Origin: Clostridia bacterium
Lineage (GTDB): Bacteria; Bacillota; Clostridia; Oscillospirales; QAKW01
Direction of reading: 5' to 3'
Assembly: GCA_017937065.1 (NCBI GenBank)
Contig: JAGBEI010000004.1
Span: 1-39,788, forward strand
DNA: 39,788 nucleotides
Positions 1 to 9,611 of the stretch are shown in pieces. Under the pieces are notes generated by a model, which did no database searches, had not been told where the DNA came from, and saw only the letters and a program-made list of their open reading frames with translations. Made by a program: the position numbers and the translations under genes. Every line of letters begins with the position of its first letter. Position 1 is the stretch's first letter.

Positions 1-442
1 CTGTAACATAAACGCTGGGAACTGTAACCTTACGTAAAAATACTACCGCTTCGCTTCCCTCCGTCGGAGCAACGTCATAAAAGTTAGTTACATGCAGGTT
101 ATCCTTTCTGCCGCCCTGCAGCCGCACCGATACCGTATCCCCGGCTGCGGCGTCACCGCGCAGTACGTCGGTTATCTGAAAATAATAATCTGTGAACACA
201 CTGTTGTCCGAGCCGTTTGTCGGCGCCACGATAAATGCGCCGGAGTCTCCGACAAATTTTCCGCGCGCTATCAGATGAGACTCCGCGACAAGCTCATCCA
301 TCGGAAAGTCATAGCCGCCTGCGTACAGCGATATCTTTTGTATACCGGACAGATGTACAAGCTGAGCTATAAGAACCGAAATTACACAGACAAGCAGAGC
401 GGTCACTCCTAAATATAAGCCTGTTTTTTTCTTGTCAGTCAT
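1..442 (-). CDS. Membrane-anchored hypothetical protein, N-terminal part (runs off left edge)
   Basis: The reading frame is open from an ATG at 442 down to the window edge, giving 147 codons with no stop. The start has a modest GAGGG ribosome binding site 6 bases upstream. A short basic N-terminus (MTDKKK) is followed by one hydrophobic segment at about residues 8-28, so this is a type II membrane protein or a protein with an uncleaved signal anchor. The rest would lie outside the membrane. It carries sequence such as ITDVLRGDAAAGDTVSVRL, which resembles small beta-rich extracytoplasmic domains of unknown function found in Clostridia. I do not recognise a named family, and the C-terminus is not visible. 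It is divergent from gltX across about 240 bases. Confidence 0.7.
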   Translation of the reverse strand, partial: MTDKKKTGLYLGVTALLVCVISVLIAQLVHLSGIQKISLYAGGYDFPMDELVAESHLIARGKFVGDSGAFIVAPTNGSDNSVFTDYYFQITDVLRGDAAAGDTVSVRLQGGRKDNLHVTNFYDVAPTEGSEAVVFLRKVTVPSVYVT

Positions 443-508
443 AATAATCCCTCACAGTCATCATCAAAAAATCGGTTTATGCCTGTAAAAATTATTTCCT
501 TCCGTATA

Positions 509-538
509 TATTTAAACATGAAGCTTATAATATGTCAA
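509..538 (-). promoter_or_regulatory. Possible promoter for the leftmost minus-strand gene
   Basis: On the minus strand a perfect TTGACA (538-533) is followed after 17-18 bases by TTAAAT/TAAATA (515-509). It lies about 65 bases upstream of the ATG at 442. The -10 is weak, so this is tentative. Confidence 0.35.
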
Positions 539-619
539 TAAATTCCGAGGATATTTTTTAATTTTTGTAAAGCTGTACAATCCGTATAATTATATTTTCT
601 GTATAAATTTAATTTATTA

Positions 620-648
620 TTGAAATAATTACCTGTATATATTATAAT
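620..648 (+). promoter_or_regulatory. Sigma-A promoter of gltX-glnS
   Basis: TTGAAA (620-625), a 17-base spacer and TATAAT (643-648) lie 33 bases before the gltX start. This is close to full consensus. No T-box-like leader fits between it and the gene. Confidence 0.7.
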
Positions 649-681
649 ATTTCAGTTAGAATGTAAACTCAGAGGTATACT

Positions 682-2340
682 ATGGAAGATAAAAATCTGC
701 TTATTGCCAACCTGCTTTTTCCCGATATAACCCAAACGCCAGAGGATATGGAAAAGCGCTTTCCCGAACGCGCGCTTGCCGAGGGCGCAAAAGTGACGCG
801 CATTGCGCCCAGCCCTACCGGTTTTGTACATTTCGGAAATCTGTTTCCCGCGTTTGTGTCGGAGCGGCTTGCAAGACAAAGCGGCGGCGTTTTTCTGCTG
901 CGCATTGAGGACACCGATTCACAGCGCAGGGTGGAAGGCGCAGTCGATACAATCATCAGCTCATTTGCCCATTACGGACTTGTATTTGACGAGGGCGTGA
1001 CGGCAAACGGTGACAGCGGAATATACGGTCCGTACAGTCAGTCGCAGCGCGCCTTTATCTACCACGTATTTGCAAAAGACCTTGTCGAGCGCGGACTTGC
1101 CTACCCCTGCTTTCTCACAAAAGAGGAGCTGGAGGACATACGCGCCCAGCAGGAGGCGCAAAAAGTGCTTCCCGGCTGCTACGGCAGGTGGTCAAGGTAC
1201 CGTGACTGCGGCTTTGAAACCGTAAAACAGCTGATAGACGAGGGCAAGCCCTATGTGCTCCGTCTGCGTTCACCCGGAAAGGAGGGCGGGCGGATAACCT
1301 TTACCGATGTTGTCAAGGGCAAGCTGGAAATGGACGAAAACTATGTTGACCAGGTGCTTTTGAAAAGCGACGGTATACCGACATACCATTTTGCACACGC
1401 GGTGGACGACCACTTAATGCGCGTTACCCACGTTGTGCGCGGCGAGGAATGGCTGTCGTCGCTGCCGCTGCATTTACAGCTGTTCAGAGTGCTTAATTTC
1501 AAAGCTCCCAAATATCTGCATATATCCCTGCTCATGAAGCAGGACGGCGGCTCGAAGCGCAAGCTCTCAAAGCGACACGACCCGGAGGCGGCGCTCACCT
1601 ATTACAGACAGCAGGGCTATCCGGTGCGCGCAGTGCGCGAGTACGTCATGACTCTGCTCAACTCCAACTACGAGGAGTGGAGAATGCAAAACCCCGCACT
1701 CCCGCTCGAGGACTTTAAATTCACGACCGCCAAAATGGCTCACAGCGGCTCGCTTTTCGACCTGCAAAAGCTGGACGACGTATCAAAAAACACAATAGCC
1801 GCCATGAGCGCCGCCGAGGTTACAAAGCAGGTGCTTGACTGGTCGCGCGACTTTGACCCAAAGCTGCACGCTCTGCTGTCCGCCGACCGCGCCCGCACCG
1901 AAAAAATCTTTGAAATCGGCAGAAACGACGCAAAGCCGCGCAAGGACATCGCAAAGTGGAGCGAGATTCGCGGCTATACCGACTTTTTCTTTGACAGTCT
2001 GTTTGAGATAAAGGACGCATTCCCCGAAAATGTATCTCCCGCCGACACAAAGCAAATACTTACGCGCTACAAGTCGATATACAGTGAAAAAGACGACCCG
2101 CAGCAGTGGTTTGAGCGCGTAAAGGAGCTTGCCTCCGATTTGGGCTTTGCACAAAAGCCGAAGGACTACAAAAACAATCCGCAGCTGTACAAGGGGCATG
2201 TCGGCGATATCAGCATGGTGCTGCGCGTTGCGGTTACCGGCAAAACAAAATCACCCGACCTTTTCAGCATAATGCAGATTTTAGGCAAGGACTGCGTCAT
2301 ACAGCGGCTATGCAGCGCCGCAAACAAAATCAAGGAGTAA
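682..2340 (+). CDS. gltX: Glutamate--tRNA ligase
   Basis: Class I aminoacyl-tRNA synthetase that charges tRNA-Glu with glutamate in the cytoplasm. The class I signatures are visible: IAPSPTGFVHFGN near residue 41 (the HIGH motif in HFGN form) and KRKLSKRHDP near residue 294 (the KMSKS motif as KLSKR). RIEDTDSQR near residue 73 is the conserved glutamate-site segment. At 552 residues it is longer than the roughly 485-residue standard GluRS but matches the longer form I recall from Clostridia. The start has an AGAGG ribosome binding site. It forms an operon with glnS, whose own ribosome binding site sits in the last codons of this gene. A dedicated glnS next door suggests this enzyme need not misacylate tRNA-Gln, although its discrimination cannot be read from sequence. 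Confidence 0.95.
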   Translation: MEDKNLLIANLLFPDITQTPEDMEKRFPERALAEGAKVTRIAPSPTGFVHFGNLFPAFVSERLARQSGGVFLLRIEDTDSQRRVEGAVDTIISSFAHYGLVFDEGVTANGDSGIYGPYSQSQRAFIYHVFAKDLVERGLAYPCFLTKEELEDIRAQQEAQKVLPGCYGRWSRYRDCGFETVKQLIDEGKPYVLRLRSPGKEGGRITFTDVVKGKLEMDENYVDQVLLKSDGIPTYHFAHAVDDHLMRVTHVVRGEEWLSSLPLHLQLFRVLNFKAPKYLHISLLMKQDGGSKRKLSKRHDPEAALTYYRQQGYPVRAVREYVMTLLNSNYEEWRMQNPALPLEDFKFTTAKMAHSGSLFDLQKLDDVSKNTIAAMSAAEVTKQVLDWSRDFDPKLHALLSADRARTEKIFEIGRNDAKPRKDIAKWSEIRGYTDFFFDSLFEIKDAFPENVSPADTKQILTRYKSIYSEKDDPQQWFERVKELASDLGFAQKPKDYKNNPQLYKGHVGDISMVLRVAVTGKTKSPDLFSIMQILGKDCVIQRLCSAANKIKE

Positions 2341-2344
2341 CAAA

Positions 2345-4000
2345 ATGGAAGAGCTCACTTCATTTTTTATACATGACATTATAGACCGTGATATTGAAAA
2401 CGGTTTTTCGGACAGGATACACACCCGCTTCCCGCCGGAGCCCAACGGCTACCTGCATATAGGAAGCGCCAAGGCTATATTCATAAACCACTTTACCGCG
2501 CAAAAATACGGCGGGCTGTTCAACCTGCGCTATGACGACACAAACCCCGTAAAAGAGGACGACGAATATGTAAAAAGCATTTACGAGGATCTGAAATGGC
2601 TCGGCTGCGAGCCAAACGGAGGTATATTTTACGGCTCCGATTACTTTGACAAATGCTACGAATTCGCGCTCAAGCTCATACGTCAGGGCGACGCATATGT
2701 CTGCGACCTGTCAGCGGAGCAGATGCGCAGCTACCGCGGCACGCTGACCCAAGAGGGCACGCCCAGTCCGTACCGAAGCAGAACGGTTGAAGAAAACCTG
2801 ATGCTTTTTGAAAAAATGAAAAACGGTGAATTTGAGGACGGGGCGTGTACACTCCGCGCCAAAATAGATATGTCCAGCCCGAACATGAATCTGCGCGACC
2901 CCGCCATTTACAGAATAAGTCATACTCATCATCACCGCCAGGGCGACAAATGGTGCATTTACCCGCTTTACGATTTTGCGCACCCCATTCAGGACGCGCT
3001 TGAGGGAATAACCCACTCGCTCTGCTCGCTGGAGTTTGAAAACCACCGCCCGCTTTACGACTGGGTTATAGACAAAATAGGCTTTGAGCATCAGCCGCAC
3101 CAGTACGAGTTTGCGCGCCTCAACGTCACCCACACCGTGATGAGCAAGCGCTATCTGAGAGAGCTTGTGGAGACGGGCGTTGTGGACGGATGGGACGACC
3201 CGCGCATGCCGACGCTGTGCGGTCTGCGCCGCCGCGGCTATACTCCGTCCTCCATCATTGAGTTTGTCAAAAAGGCGGGGATTTCAAAGGCATATTCCAT
3301 CGTCGATATAGGTCTGCTTGAGCACTGCGTGCGCGACGAGCTGAATTTCAACGCACAGCGCAGAATCGCGGTAATCGACCCGGTAAAGGTTGTTATCGAC
3401 AACTATCCGCAGGACAAGACGGAATATTTCAAGGCAAGCAACAACCCCAACGACGAAAATGCGGGAACACGCGAGCTTCCGTTTACCCGCACACTGTATA
3501 TAGAGCGCGCCGATTTCAAAACGGAAAAAGCGCCTAAATTTTTCAGGCTGTATCCCGACAACGAGGTGCGGCTGATGAACGCATACATCATCAAATGTAC
3601 CGGCTTTGAGACAGACGAAAACGGAAATGTAACGCTTATCCACGCCGACGCCGACCTTGAAACGGGCAGCAATATGCCCGCGGACGGACGCAAGGTAAAG
3701 GGCACAATACACTGGGTGTCCGCAAAGCATTGCATCGACGCACAGATTGTAAAGTACGACAGACTGTTTACCGAGGAAAACATGACGGCGCTGCCCGAGG
3801 GCAAGAGCTACGGCGACTTTCTTAATCCCGACTCGGTCATACGCTTTGACGGCGCAAAGCTGGAAGAAACGCTTGAAAATGCGGCGCCCGACGATAAATT
3901 CCAGTTTGTAAGGAACGGGTACTTCTGCCGCGACAGCAAAAATACCGGCAAGCTTGTGTTCAACTCTATTGTCGAGCTGCGCGACAGCAAGGGAAAATAA
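2345..4000 (+). CDS. glnS: Glutamine--tRNA ligase
   Basis: Class I synthetase that attaches glutamine directly to tRNA-Gln, bypassing the GatCAB transamidation route. The N-terminal catalytic domain has PPEPNGYLHIGSAKA (HIGH motif, about residues 30-44) and VMSKRYLRELV (KMSKS variant MSKR, about residue 264). LRYDDTNP is the GlnRS/eukaryotic-type form of the glutamate-site motif. The C-terminal part, from about residue 340, fits the GlnRS anticodon-binding beta-barrels, with the characteristic LYIERADF stretch. Length (551) is normal for bacterial GlnRS. The gene starts four bases after gltX with AAGGAG seven bases upstream, so the two are co-transcribed. Many Firmicutes lack this enzyme, so its presence is a lineage marker. 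Confidence 0.95.
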   Translation: MEELTSFFIHDIIDRDIENGFSDRIHTRFPPEPNGYLHIGSAKAIFINHFTAQKYGGLFNLRYDDTNPVKEDDEYVKSIYEDLKWLGCEPNGGIFYGSDYFDKCYEFALKLIRQGDAYVCDLSAEQMRSYRGTLTQEGTPSPYRSRTVEENLMLFEKMKNGEFEDGACTLRAKIDMSSPNMNLRDPAIYRISHTHHHRQGDKWCIYPLYDFAHPIQDALEGITHSLCSLEFENHRPLYDWVIDKIGFEHQPHQYEFARLNVTHTVMSKRYLRELVETGVVDGWDDPRMPTLCGLRRRGYTPSSIIEFVKKAGISKAYSIVDIGLLEHCVRDELNFNAQRRIAVIDPVKVVIDNYPQDKTEYFKASNNPNDENAGTRELPFTRTLYIERADFKTEKAPKFFRLYPDNEVRLMNAYIIKCTGFETDENGNVTLIHADADLETGSNMPADGRKVKGTIHWVSAKHCIDAQIVKYDRLFTEENMTALPEGKSYGDFLNPDSVIRFDGAKLEETLENAAPDDKFQFVRNGYFCRDSKNTGKLVFNSIVELRDSKGK

Positions 4001-4015
4001 CCTTACAGAATTTGC

Positions 4016-4045
4016 ACGGCGGCAGACATTGCCGCCGTACATTTT
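4016..4045 (+). terminator. Terminator after glnS
   Basis: A 9-base-pair GC-rich stem (4016-4024 with 4030-4038, arm ACGGCGGCA) has a 5-base loop and a short, imperfect T tail. It sits 16 bases after the glnS stop. Confidence 0.6.
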
Positions 4046-4107
4046 ACAAAACATAAGTTTTATACATATGAATATTATTTATTGAGTTACACCGAAAGGG
4101 GATTGAG

Positions 4108-4692
4108 ATGGGCTTTATAGACTTGTTTTTCATCGGTGCGGGACTTGCAATGGACGCTTTTGCGGTAGCTGTCTGCAAGGGGCTGTGCATGCGCAAAATA
4201 AACTACTCGCACGCTGTGATAATCGCACTTTTTTTCGGAGGGTTTCAGGCGCTCATGCCGCTTGTCGGATGGCTTATCGGCAAGCAGTTTGAGCGGTACA
4301 TAACAAGCTTTGACCACTGGATTGCGTTTATTCTCCTGCTGATAATCGGCGGTAAAATGGCTTACGAGGCGATTTTCGGCAAGGAGGAAGCAGATTCATG
4401 CGATACCGACGCACAGGACAGACTGAATTACAAAGAGCTCTTTACAATGGCGGTTGCAACCAGCATAGACGCGCTGGCAGTCGGCGTTACCTTTGCATTT
4501 CTCAACATTAATATATGGGCGGCAATAAGCATTATAGGAATAACGACGTTTGTCCTGTCCTTTATCGGTGTTGTCATCGGCAACAAATTCGGCAGTATCT
4601 ATAAGAGAAAGGCAGAAATTGCCGGCGGTGTTGTTTTAATACTGATAGGACTTAAAATTCTTCTTGAGCATTTGGGAATAATCACTTTTTAA
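4108..4692 (+). CDS. mntP: MntP-type manganese efflux pump
   Basis: Small integral membrane protein of the MntP (DUF204) family, which exports Mn(II). About six hydrophobic segments are visible, arranged as two homologous halves. Each half carries the family's acidic signature: [10 protein letters not shown] (Asp16) and [10 protein letters not shown] (Asp121). The length of 194 fits the family. The start is preceded by AAAGGGGATTGAG, a good ribosome binding site. The gene stands alone between two terminators. There is no room for a long yybP-ykoY riboswitch: only about 60 bases separate the glnS terminator from the start. Confidence 0.9.
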   Translation: MGFIDLFFIGAGLAMDAFAVAVCKGLCMRKINYSHAVIIALFFGGFQALMPLVGWLIGKQFERYITSFDHWIAFILLLIIGGKMAYEAIFGKEEADSCDTDAQDRLNYKELFTMAVATSIDALAVGVTFAFLNINIWAAISIIGITTFVLSFIGVVIGNKFGSIYKRKAEIAGGVVLILIGLKILLEHLGIITF

Positions 4693-4706
4693 AATTTAAT
4701 ATATAC

Positions 4707-4745
4707 AAAAATCGGCATATTTTTTTGTTAAATATGCCGATTTTA
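4707..4745 (+). terminator. Terminator after mntP
   Basis: A 14-base-pair inverted repeat (4708-4721 with 4731-4744, core ATCGGCATAT / ATATGCCGAT) is followed by a T-rich run. It lies directly downstream of the mntP stop. Confidence 0.8.
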
Positions 4746-4821
4746 TTATTTTTTTACAAAACTGCAACTTTTTAGCCCTGAAATTTGTAATATAGTCAAA
4801 CAGTAAAGGGAGGGCAGACAA

Positions 4822-6624
4822 ATGAAACGGAAAATAACAGCAATTTTTTTAATACTATGTATGCTTACGGGTATCTGCGGCTGCGGCAAACCGCCTGCCG
4901 ACAGCACGGGGGACGCCGACACGGACACAGACTACACTGAAAACATCGAAAACAAAAAGCCGGACGCGCAAAACGAAAGCAAAAACGCTACCGAAAAAAG
5001 CGCGGAAAACGACGGCGGAAAAGCCGCGTCACAGACCGCAGGCTCTGATGAAAGCGCAGACAAAGCTCAAAATGAACACGGCGCGGACGATAGTGACGGC
5101 ATCGTTACAGACACAAAGACCAACGGCAGCTATTATGATGAATACAAATACGGTCTTGATTCAAACAACAACGGTTTTATTCCCGACCGGGAGATTTCGG
5201 AATATCCGGAGCAAGGCTATGAGAGTTATGCCGAAATTGACGAAAATACCTTCCTGTCAACGCTTGATTATCCCTTATCCTCCTTTGCAGCCGACGCCGA
5301 CACCGCGGCGTACCCAAACGTCAGACGGCTGCTCAATGACTCCAAATTAAAAACTGCGGGCAAAGCGGCAAGAATAGAGGAAATGATAAATTATTTCAGC
5401 TACGACTATCCCGAACCCAAAGACGGCGAACCGTTTTCCGTAACCGCCGAAATCTTCAAATGTCCCTGGAACAGCGAAACCGACATTCTGAAAATCGGGC
5501 TGAAAGCGTCAAACCCGCATACTGACAAGCCCGCGCCGTCAAATCTTGTATTTCTGATAGACGTATCCGGCTCTATGAATACGTCAGACAAGCTGCCGCT
5601 CATCAAGCAGGCGTTTTTAATGCTGACGGAAAACCTGAACGAGGGGGACATAATCTCAATCGTGACCTACGAGTCCGATACAAACGTCCTGCTGGACGGC
5701 GCCGCAAGCAACCAGGTACGTCAAATGCAGACCGCCATCGGCAACCTGAAGGCAGGCGGCAGTACAAACGGCTCGCAGGGGCTCACTATGGCATACAATA
5801 TTGCCAAAAAACACTTTATAAAGGGCGGCAACAACAGAATAATCGTGGCAACGGACGGCGACCTCAACGCGGGAATAACAGGCGAAAGCGAGCTGCGCAG
5901 TTTTATATCGGACAAAAGAAAGAGCGGAATATTTCTGTCAATTATGGGCTTCGGCAGCGGGAATGTACAGGACGGAAAGTTAGAAGCTCTTGCCGACTGC
6001 GGAAACGGAAATTACAGCTTTATCGACAGCATCGGTGAAGCGCGGCGCGTACTTATAGAAGAAAAAAACGCCACCCTGTTCACGGTTGCCAAAGACGTTA
6101 AATTTCAGACCGAGTTCAACCCCGCAAAAATAAAAGGTTACCGCCTTATCGGGTATGAAAACAGAGCGATTAAAAACGAGGACTTTGCAAACGACGCCCG
6201 CGACGGGGGCGAGGTCGGCGCGGGTTATGCGCTTACAGTGCTTTACGAAATCGCAAAAACAGACTCCAAGCAGGAAATTCCGTCAAGCGGACTTAAATAT
6301 CAGTCTGAACCGAACAGCAAAAGCGATGAGTTTTTAACACTGTCGGTTCGCTTTAAGCAGCCCGACGGGGATAAAAGCCAACTGCTTGCCTACCCTATCG
6401 ACAAAAATTCTGTCACCGAAAATCCGTCGGAGGACAGCATATTTGCAGCGGCTGTCGCGCAGTTCGGAATGCTGCTCAAAGACTCCGAGTATACAAAAAA
6501 TACAAGCTATAACGATATAGTAAACAGAATATCGGGTCTTGACTGCGTTAAAAGCAACGAATACAAGGCAGAGTTTTTAACGCTTGTAAAAAAAGCGGCA
6601 CAGCTTAAAGCAAGCGGGTATTAA
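4822..6624 (+). CDS. YfbK-like von Willebrand factor A lipoprotein
   Basis: Predicted surface lipoprotein. The N-terminus has a basic, hydrophobic signal peptide ending in ICGC (lipobox, lipidated Cys21). A low-complexity acidic linker follows (about residues 24-100, rich in D, T, E, N, K). Next comes the N-terminal module typical of YfbK-type vWA proteins (DADTAAYPNVRR, about 157-169). The vWA domain starts near residue 241 and its metal site (MIDAS) looks intact: DVSGSMN (Asp247, Ser249, Ser251), Thr315 in GGSTNGS and Asp345 in ATDGD. The C-terminal region resembles DUF3520 of the same family. Such proteins are thought to bind partner proteins through a divalent metal; the ligand is unknown. 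The gene appears monocistronic, with a strong GGGAGGG ribosome binding site and a downstream terminator. Confidence 0.85.
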   Translation: MKRKITAIFLILCMLTGICGCGKPPADSTGDADTDTDYTENIENKKPDAQNESKNATEKSAENDGGKAASQTAGSDESADKAQNEHGADDSDGIVTDTKTNGSYYDEYKYGLDSNNNGFIPDREISEYPEQGYESYAEIDENTFLSTLDYPLSSFAADADTAAYPNVRRLLNDSKLKTAGKAARIEEMINYFSYDYPEPKDGEPFSVTAEIFKCPWNSETDILKIGLKASNPHTDKPAPSNLVFLIDVSGSMNTSDKLPLIKQAFLMLTENLNEGDIISIVTYESDTNVLLDGAASNQVRQMQTAIGNLKAGGSTNGSQGLTMAYNIAKKHFIKGGNNRIIVATDGDLNAGITGESELRSFISDKRKSGIFLSIMGFGSGNVQDGKLEALADCGNGNYSFIDSIGEARRVLIEEKNATLFTVAKDVKFQTEFNPAKIKGYRLIGYENRAIKNEDFANDARDGGEVGAGYALTVLYEIAKTDSKQEIPSSGLKYQSEPNSKSDEFLTLSVRFKQPDGDKSQLLAYPIDKNSVTENPSEDSIFAAAVAQFGMLLKDSEYTKNTSYNDIVNRISGLDCVKSNEYKAEFLTLVKKAAQLKASGY

Positions 6625-6638
6625 AGTCATAAAAAAAT

Positions 6639-6668
6639 ACCGCCTCCCTTTCGGAGGCGGTGTTTATT
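6639..6668. terminator. Bidirectional terminator between vWA gene and cotF-like gene
   Basis: A perfect 9-base-pair stem (6639-6647 with 6653-6661, ACCGCCTCC) is flanked by A-rich sequence on the left and T-rich sequence on the right. It can stop transcription from both convergent genes. Confidence 0.85.
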
Positions 6669-6673
6669 TTTTA

Positions 6674-7129
6674 TCAGCTGTACATATTATTGTTTGACAT
6701 GAAGGCATAGAGCTGCTGACCGTGCTGCTGTTCCTCAGCCTGAATGTGATTTAGCATCTTTCTTGCCTGCGGATTTGTAAACTCGAAGACACAGGTGTCG
6801 TAAAGCGACGAGACATGCTTTTCGGTAGCAAGCATATCCTTGCACATAAACGCATCGTTCTGGCGGCCCTCCTCGTCCGAGTATGAGCAGCAGCCGCAGT
6901 TGCAGTCATTGGAGTTGGAAATCGCAGAGGGTGCGGACTCCACCTTGCCGTCCATCATACCCACAATCGTTTTGTGGTGCTCCCTCTCCACCTTAGCCAT
7001 AGAGTTAAAAAGCGTCTGAAGCTCACTGCTGCACGCACTTGCCGCGTATTTGTCATATTTTGTAATACACAGCTTTTCCTGGTCGCGCAGGTCTTTTAAC
7101 AGTTCCTTTTCCTTTGTCGAAAGTTCCAT
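6674..7129 (-). CDS. CotF-like ferritin-fold spore coat family protein
   Basis: 151-residue helical protein resembling the Coat F (CotF) family, which has a ferritin-like four-helix fold. Visible features are an N-terminal helix ELSTKEKELLKDLRDQEK, a helix ending in VEREHHKTIVGMM, and a C-terminal helix with HIQAEEQQHGQQLY. The Glu/His pattern is ferritin-like, but metal binding is not certain. A cysteine cluster (NDCNCGCC, about residues 73-80) sits in the loop between the helical halves, which is unusual. The start chosen (ATG at 7129) has GGAG nine bases upstream; an upstream ATG at 7171 lacks one. In spore formers these proteins are coat components, but vegetative paralogues exist, so the role is uncertain. 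Confidence 0.75.
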   Translation of the reverse strand: MELSTKEKELLKDLRDQEKLCITKYDKYAASACSSELQTLFNSMAKVEREHHKTIVGMMDGKVESAPSAISNSNDCNCGCCSYSDEEGRQNDAFMCKDMLATEKHVSSLYDTCVFEFTNPQARKMLNHIQAEEQQHGQQLYAFMSNNNMYS

Positions 7130-7216
7130 TTTCTGTTCTCCTTTTTTTGGATTTGAATATATTATTGACATTTCACAAAATTTTATTCAAAACTATATTT
7201 GGTGATTGATTTATTT

Positions 7217-7240
7217 AAAATACACAAGAAATTGTATTTT
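7217..7240. promoter_or_regulatory. Inverted repeat upstream of pflB
   Basis: Arms AAAATACA (7217-7224) and TGTATTTT (7233-7240) are separated by 8 bases in the 190-base gap between the divergent cotF-like gene and pflB. It could be an operator. It does not match the Rex or FNR consensus well, and AT-rich sequence forms such repeats by chance. A -10-like TACAAT occurs at 7313-7318. Confidence 0.3.
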
Positions 7241-7363
7241 TTAATTTGTTTTTTTTACACGTTAAAATAAAGAATTTTTATAAAAAAGCCCAAATCCATT
7301 ATTTTTTATGATACAATATCCGTGGATAGATAAAAAGTGATTTTTTATTCAGGAGAAATACAC

Positions 7364-9607
7364 ATGACAGATAAAAGACAATGGGACGGCTTTAACGGCA
7401 ATGTCTGGAAAAAGGAAATTGACGTCAGGCAGTTTATTCAGGATAATTTTACACCGTACGACGGCGACGAAACATTTTTGTGCGGTCCGACCACGGCGAC
7501 AAAACGGCTGTGGGAAAAGCTGCAGGCACTGCAAAAGGAGGAGCGCGACAAGGGCGGAGTTTTGGATATGGACACCGATATTGTATCGACCATGACCTCC
7601 CACGGCGCGGGATATCTGTCCAAAAACGACGAACAGATTGTCGGACTTCAGACGGACAAGCCGCTCAAACGCGCTTTTATGCCGTTCGGCGGAATAAAAA
7701 TGGCAACGCAGGCATGCCGCAGCTACGGCTATGAGCCAAGCTCCGTCTTGGAAAAAATATTCACCGAATATCACACGACACACAACCAGGCGGTTTTTGA
7801 CGCGTACACGCCCGAAATGAAGCTTGCCCGGCACAACAAAATCATTACGGGGCTGCCCGACACCTACGGCAGAGGCCGCATCGTCGGCGACTACCGCCGC
7901 GTTGCGCTTTACGGCATAGATTACTTAATCGAGCAGAAAAAAAACGACCTTGCACGGCTGGAAAAGGGAGATTTGGGCGACGGTACAATACAGCTGCGTC
8001 AGGAGGTCTCCCAGCAAATCCGCGCACTGTTTGAAATGAAAAAAATGGCGCAGATTTACGGCTTTGACATTTCAGAGCCCGCGCAGAATGCAAAAGAGGC
8101 GGTACAGTGGCTGTATTTCGGATATCTTGCCGCAATAAAGACGCAAAACGGCGCCGCAATGAGCGTCGGACGGGTGTCGGCATTTATAGACATTTATATC
8201 TGCCGTGACATGGAGCGCGGAATTTTAAATGAAACCGAGGCTCAGGAGCTTATAGACCATTTTGTGCTCAAATGCCGCATGGTAAAGTTTGCGCGAATTC
8301 ACAGCTACAACGAGCTGTTTTCAGGCGACCCGGTATGGGCTACGCTGTCTGTGGCAGGCATCAGCAGCGACGGACAGCACATGGTGACCAAAACCGATTT
8401 CAGATTTTTGCACACGCTTGAAAACATGGGGCCGTCGCCCGAGCCCAATCTTACCGTTCTGTATACCCGCCATCTGCCGCACGCATTTAAAAAGTACGCG
8501 GCAAAAATCTCAATTTCCACAAGTTCAATACAGTACGAAAACGACAGTGTAATGCGCCCTGTATGGGGAGATGATTACTCTATCTGCTGCTGCGTGTCCG
8601 CAACCAGAACAGGAAAGGAAATGCAGTTTTTCGGCGCGCGGGCAAACCTTGCAAAGTGTCTGCTTTACGCAATAAACGGCGGCGTTGACGAAAAGACAAA
8701 GGACCAGGTCGCGCCGCGCTTCGAGCGGGTGTCGGGCGACATTCTCGATTATGACGACGTGCTCAACAAGTTCAACCAAATGACCGACTGGCTGGCAGGG
8801 CTTTACGTCAATACGCTCAATGTCATTCATCACATGCATGACAGATATTACTACGAGGCGGCGCAGATGGCACTGCTGGATACCGACCTTCAGCGCACCT
8901 TCGCAACGGGTATAGCCGGATTTTCACATGTCGTAGATTCGCTGTCCGCAATAAAATATGCAAAGGTACACGTTATACGCGACAGCGACGGCATCGTAAC
9001 CGACTTCAAAACCGAGGGCGATTTCCCGCGTTACGGCAACGACGACGACCGCGCGGACGATATCGCGCGTATGGTTTTAAAGTCATTTATCGGCAAGATA
9101 AGCCGCCACGCCACTTACAGAAATTCTCAGCCCACAACGTCCATACTTACGATAACCTCAAATGTCGTATACGGAAAGGCAACCGGTAATCTGCCCGACG
9201 GCAGGCGCGCGGGCGAGCCGCTCTCGCCGGGCGCCAACCCGTCCTACGGTGCGGAGACAAACGGGCTTGCGGCGTCGCTTTGCTCAGTGGCAAAGCTCAA
9301 GTACAGCTATGCTCTGGACGGCATTTCAAACACACAGACCATTGCTCCGCGCGCCCTGGGAAATACCGACGATGAACGGCAGGAAAACCTCATATCGCTG
9401 CTGGACGCTTATTTCAAGCGCGGAGCGCATCACTTAAACGTGAATGTTTTCGGAATAGACAAGCTTTACGACGCAATGGAGCATCCGGAAAAAGAGGAAT
9501 ACGCAAACTTCACGATACGGGTATCGGGATATGCCGTCAAGTTTATTGACCTGACCCGCGAGCAGCAGCTTGATGTTATCGCCCGTTCGGCGCATGAATT
9601 TATCTGA
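7364..9607 (+). CDS. pflB: Formate C-acetyltransferase (pyruvate formate-lyase)
   Basis: Glycyl radical enzyme that converts pyruvate and CoA to acetyl-CoA and formate under anaerobiosis. The start was placed at ATG 7364, with AGGAG ten bases upstream and the family's usual opening ([19 protein letters not shown]) just after it; an in-frame upstream ATG at 7337 has no ribosome binding site. The active-site pair lies in [20 protein letters not shown], with three consecutive cysteines where most relatives have two. The glycyl radical loop is [20 protein letters not shown] near the C-terminus (Gly in VSGYA). The 747-residue length is standard. The activase gene follows directly. The product must be activated by PflA and would be destroyed by oxygen. 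Confidence 0.97.
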   Translation: MTDKRQWDGFNGNVWKKEIDVRQFIQDNFTPYDGDETFLCGPTTATKRLWEKLQALQKEERDKGGVLDMDTDIVSTMTSHGAGYLSKNDEQIVGLQTDKPLKRAFMPFGGIKMATQACRSYGYEPSSVLEKIFTEYHTTHNQAVFDAYTPEMKLARHNKIITGLPDTYGRGRIVGDYRRVALYGIDYLIEQKKNDLARLEKGDLGDGTIQLRQEVSQQIRALFEMKKMAQIYGFDISEPAQNAKEAVQWLYFGYLAAIKTQNGAAMSVGRVSAFIDIYICRDMERGILNETEAQELIDHFVLKCRMVKFARIHSYNELFSGDPVWATLSVAGISSDGQHMVTKTDFRFLHTLENMGPSPEPNLTVLYTRHLPHAFKKYAAKISISTSSIQYENDSVMRPVWGDDYSICCCVSATRTGKEMQFFGARANLAKCLLYAINGGVDEKTKDQVAPRFERVSGDILDYDDVLNKFNQMTDWLAGLYVNTLNVIHHMHDRYYYEAAQMALLDTDLQRTFATGIAGFSHVVDSLSAIKYAKVHVIRDSDGIVTDFKTEGDFPRYGNDDDRADDIARMVLKSFIGKISRHATYRNSQPTTSILTITSNVVYGKATGNLPDGRRAGEPLSPGANPSYGAETNGLAASLCSVAKLKYSYALDGISNTQTIAPRALGNTDDERQENLISLLDAYFKRGAHHLNVNVFGIDKLYDAMEHPEKEEYANFTIRVSGYAVKFIDLTREQQLDVIARSAHEFI

Positions 9608-9611
9608 CAGT

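Noticed and set aside
3284..4054. 256-codon minus-strand open frame opposite glnS
   Set aside because: Antisense to a complete glnS with clear motifs; no ribosome binding site or family resemblance.
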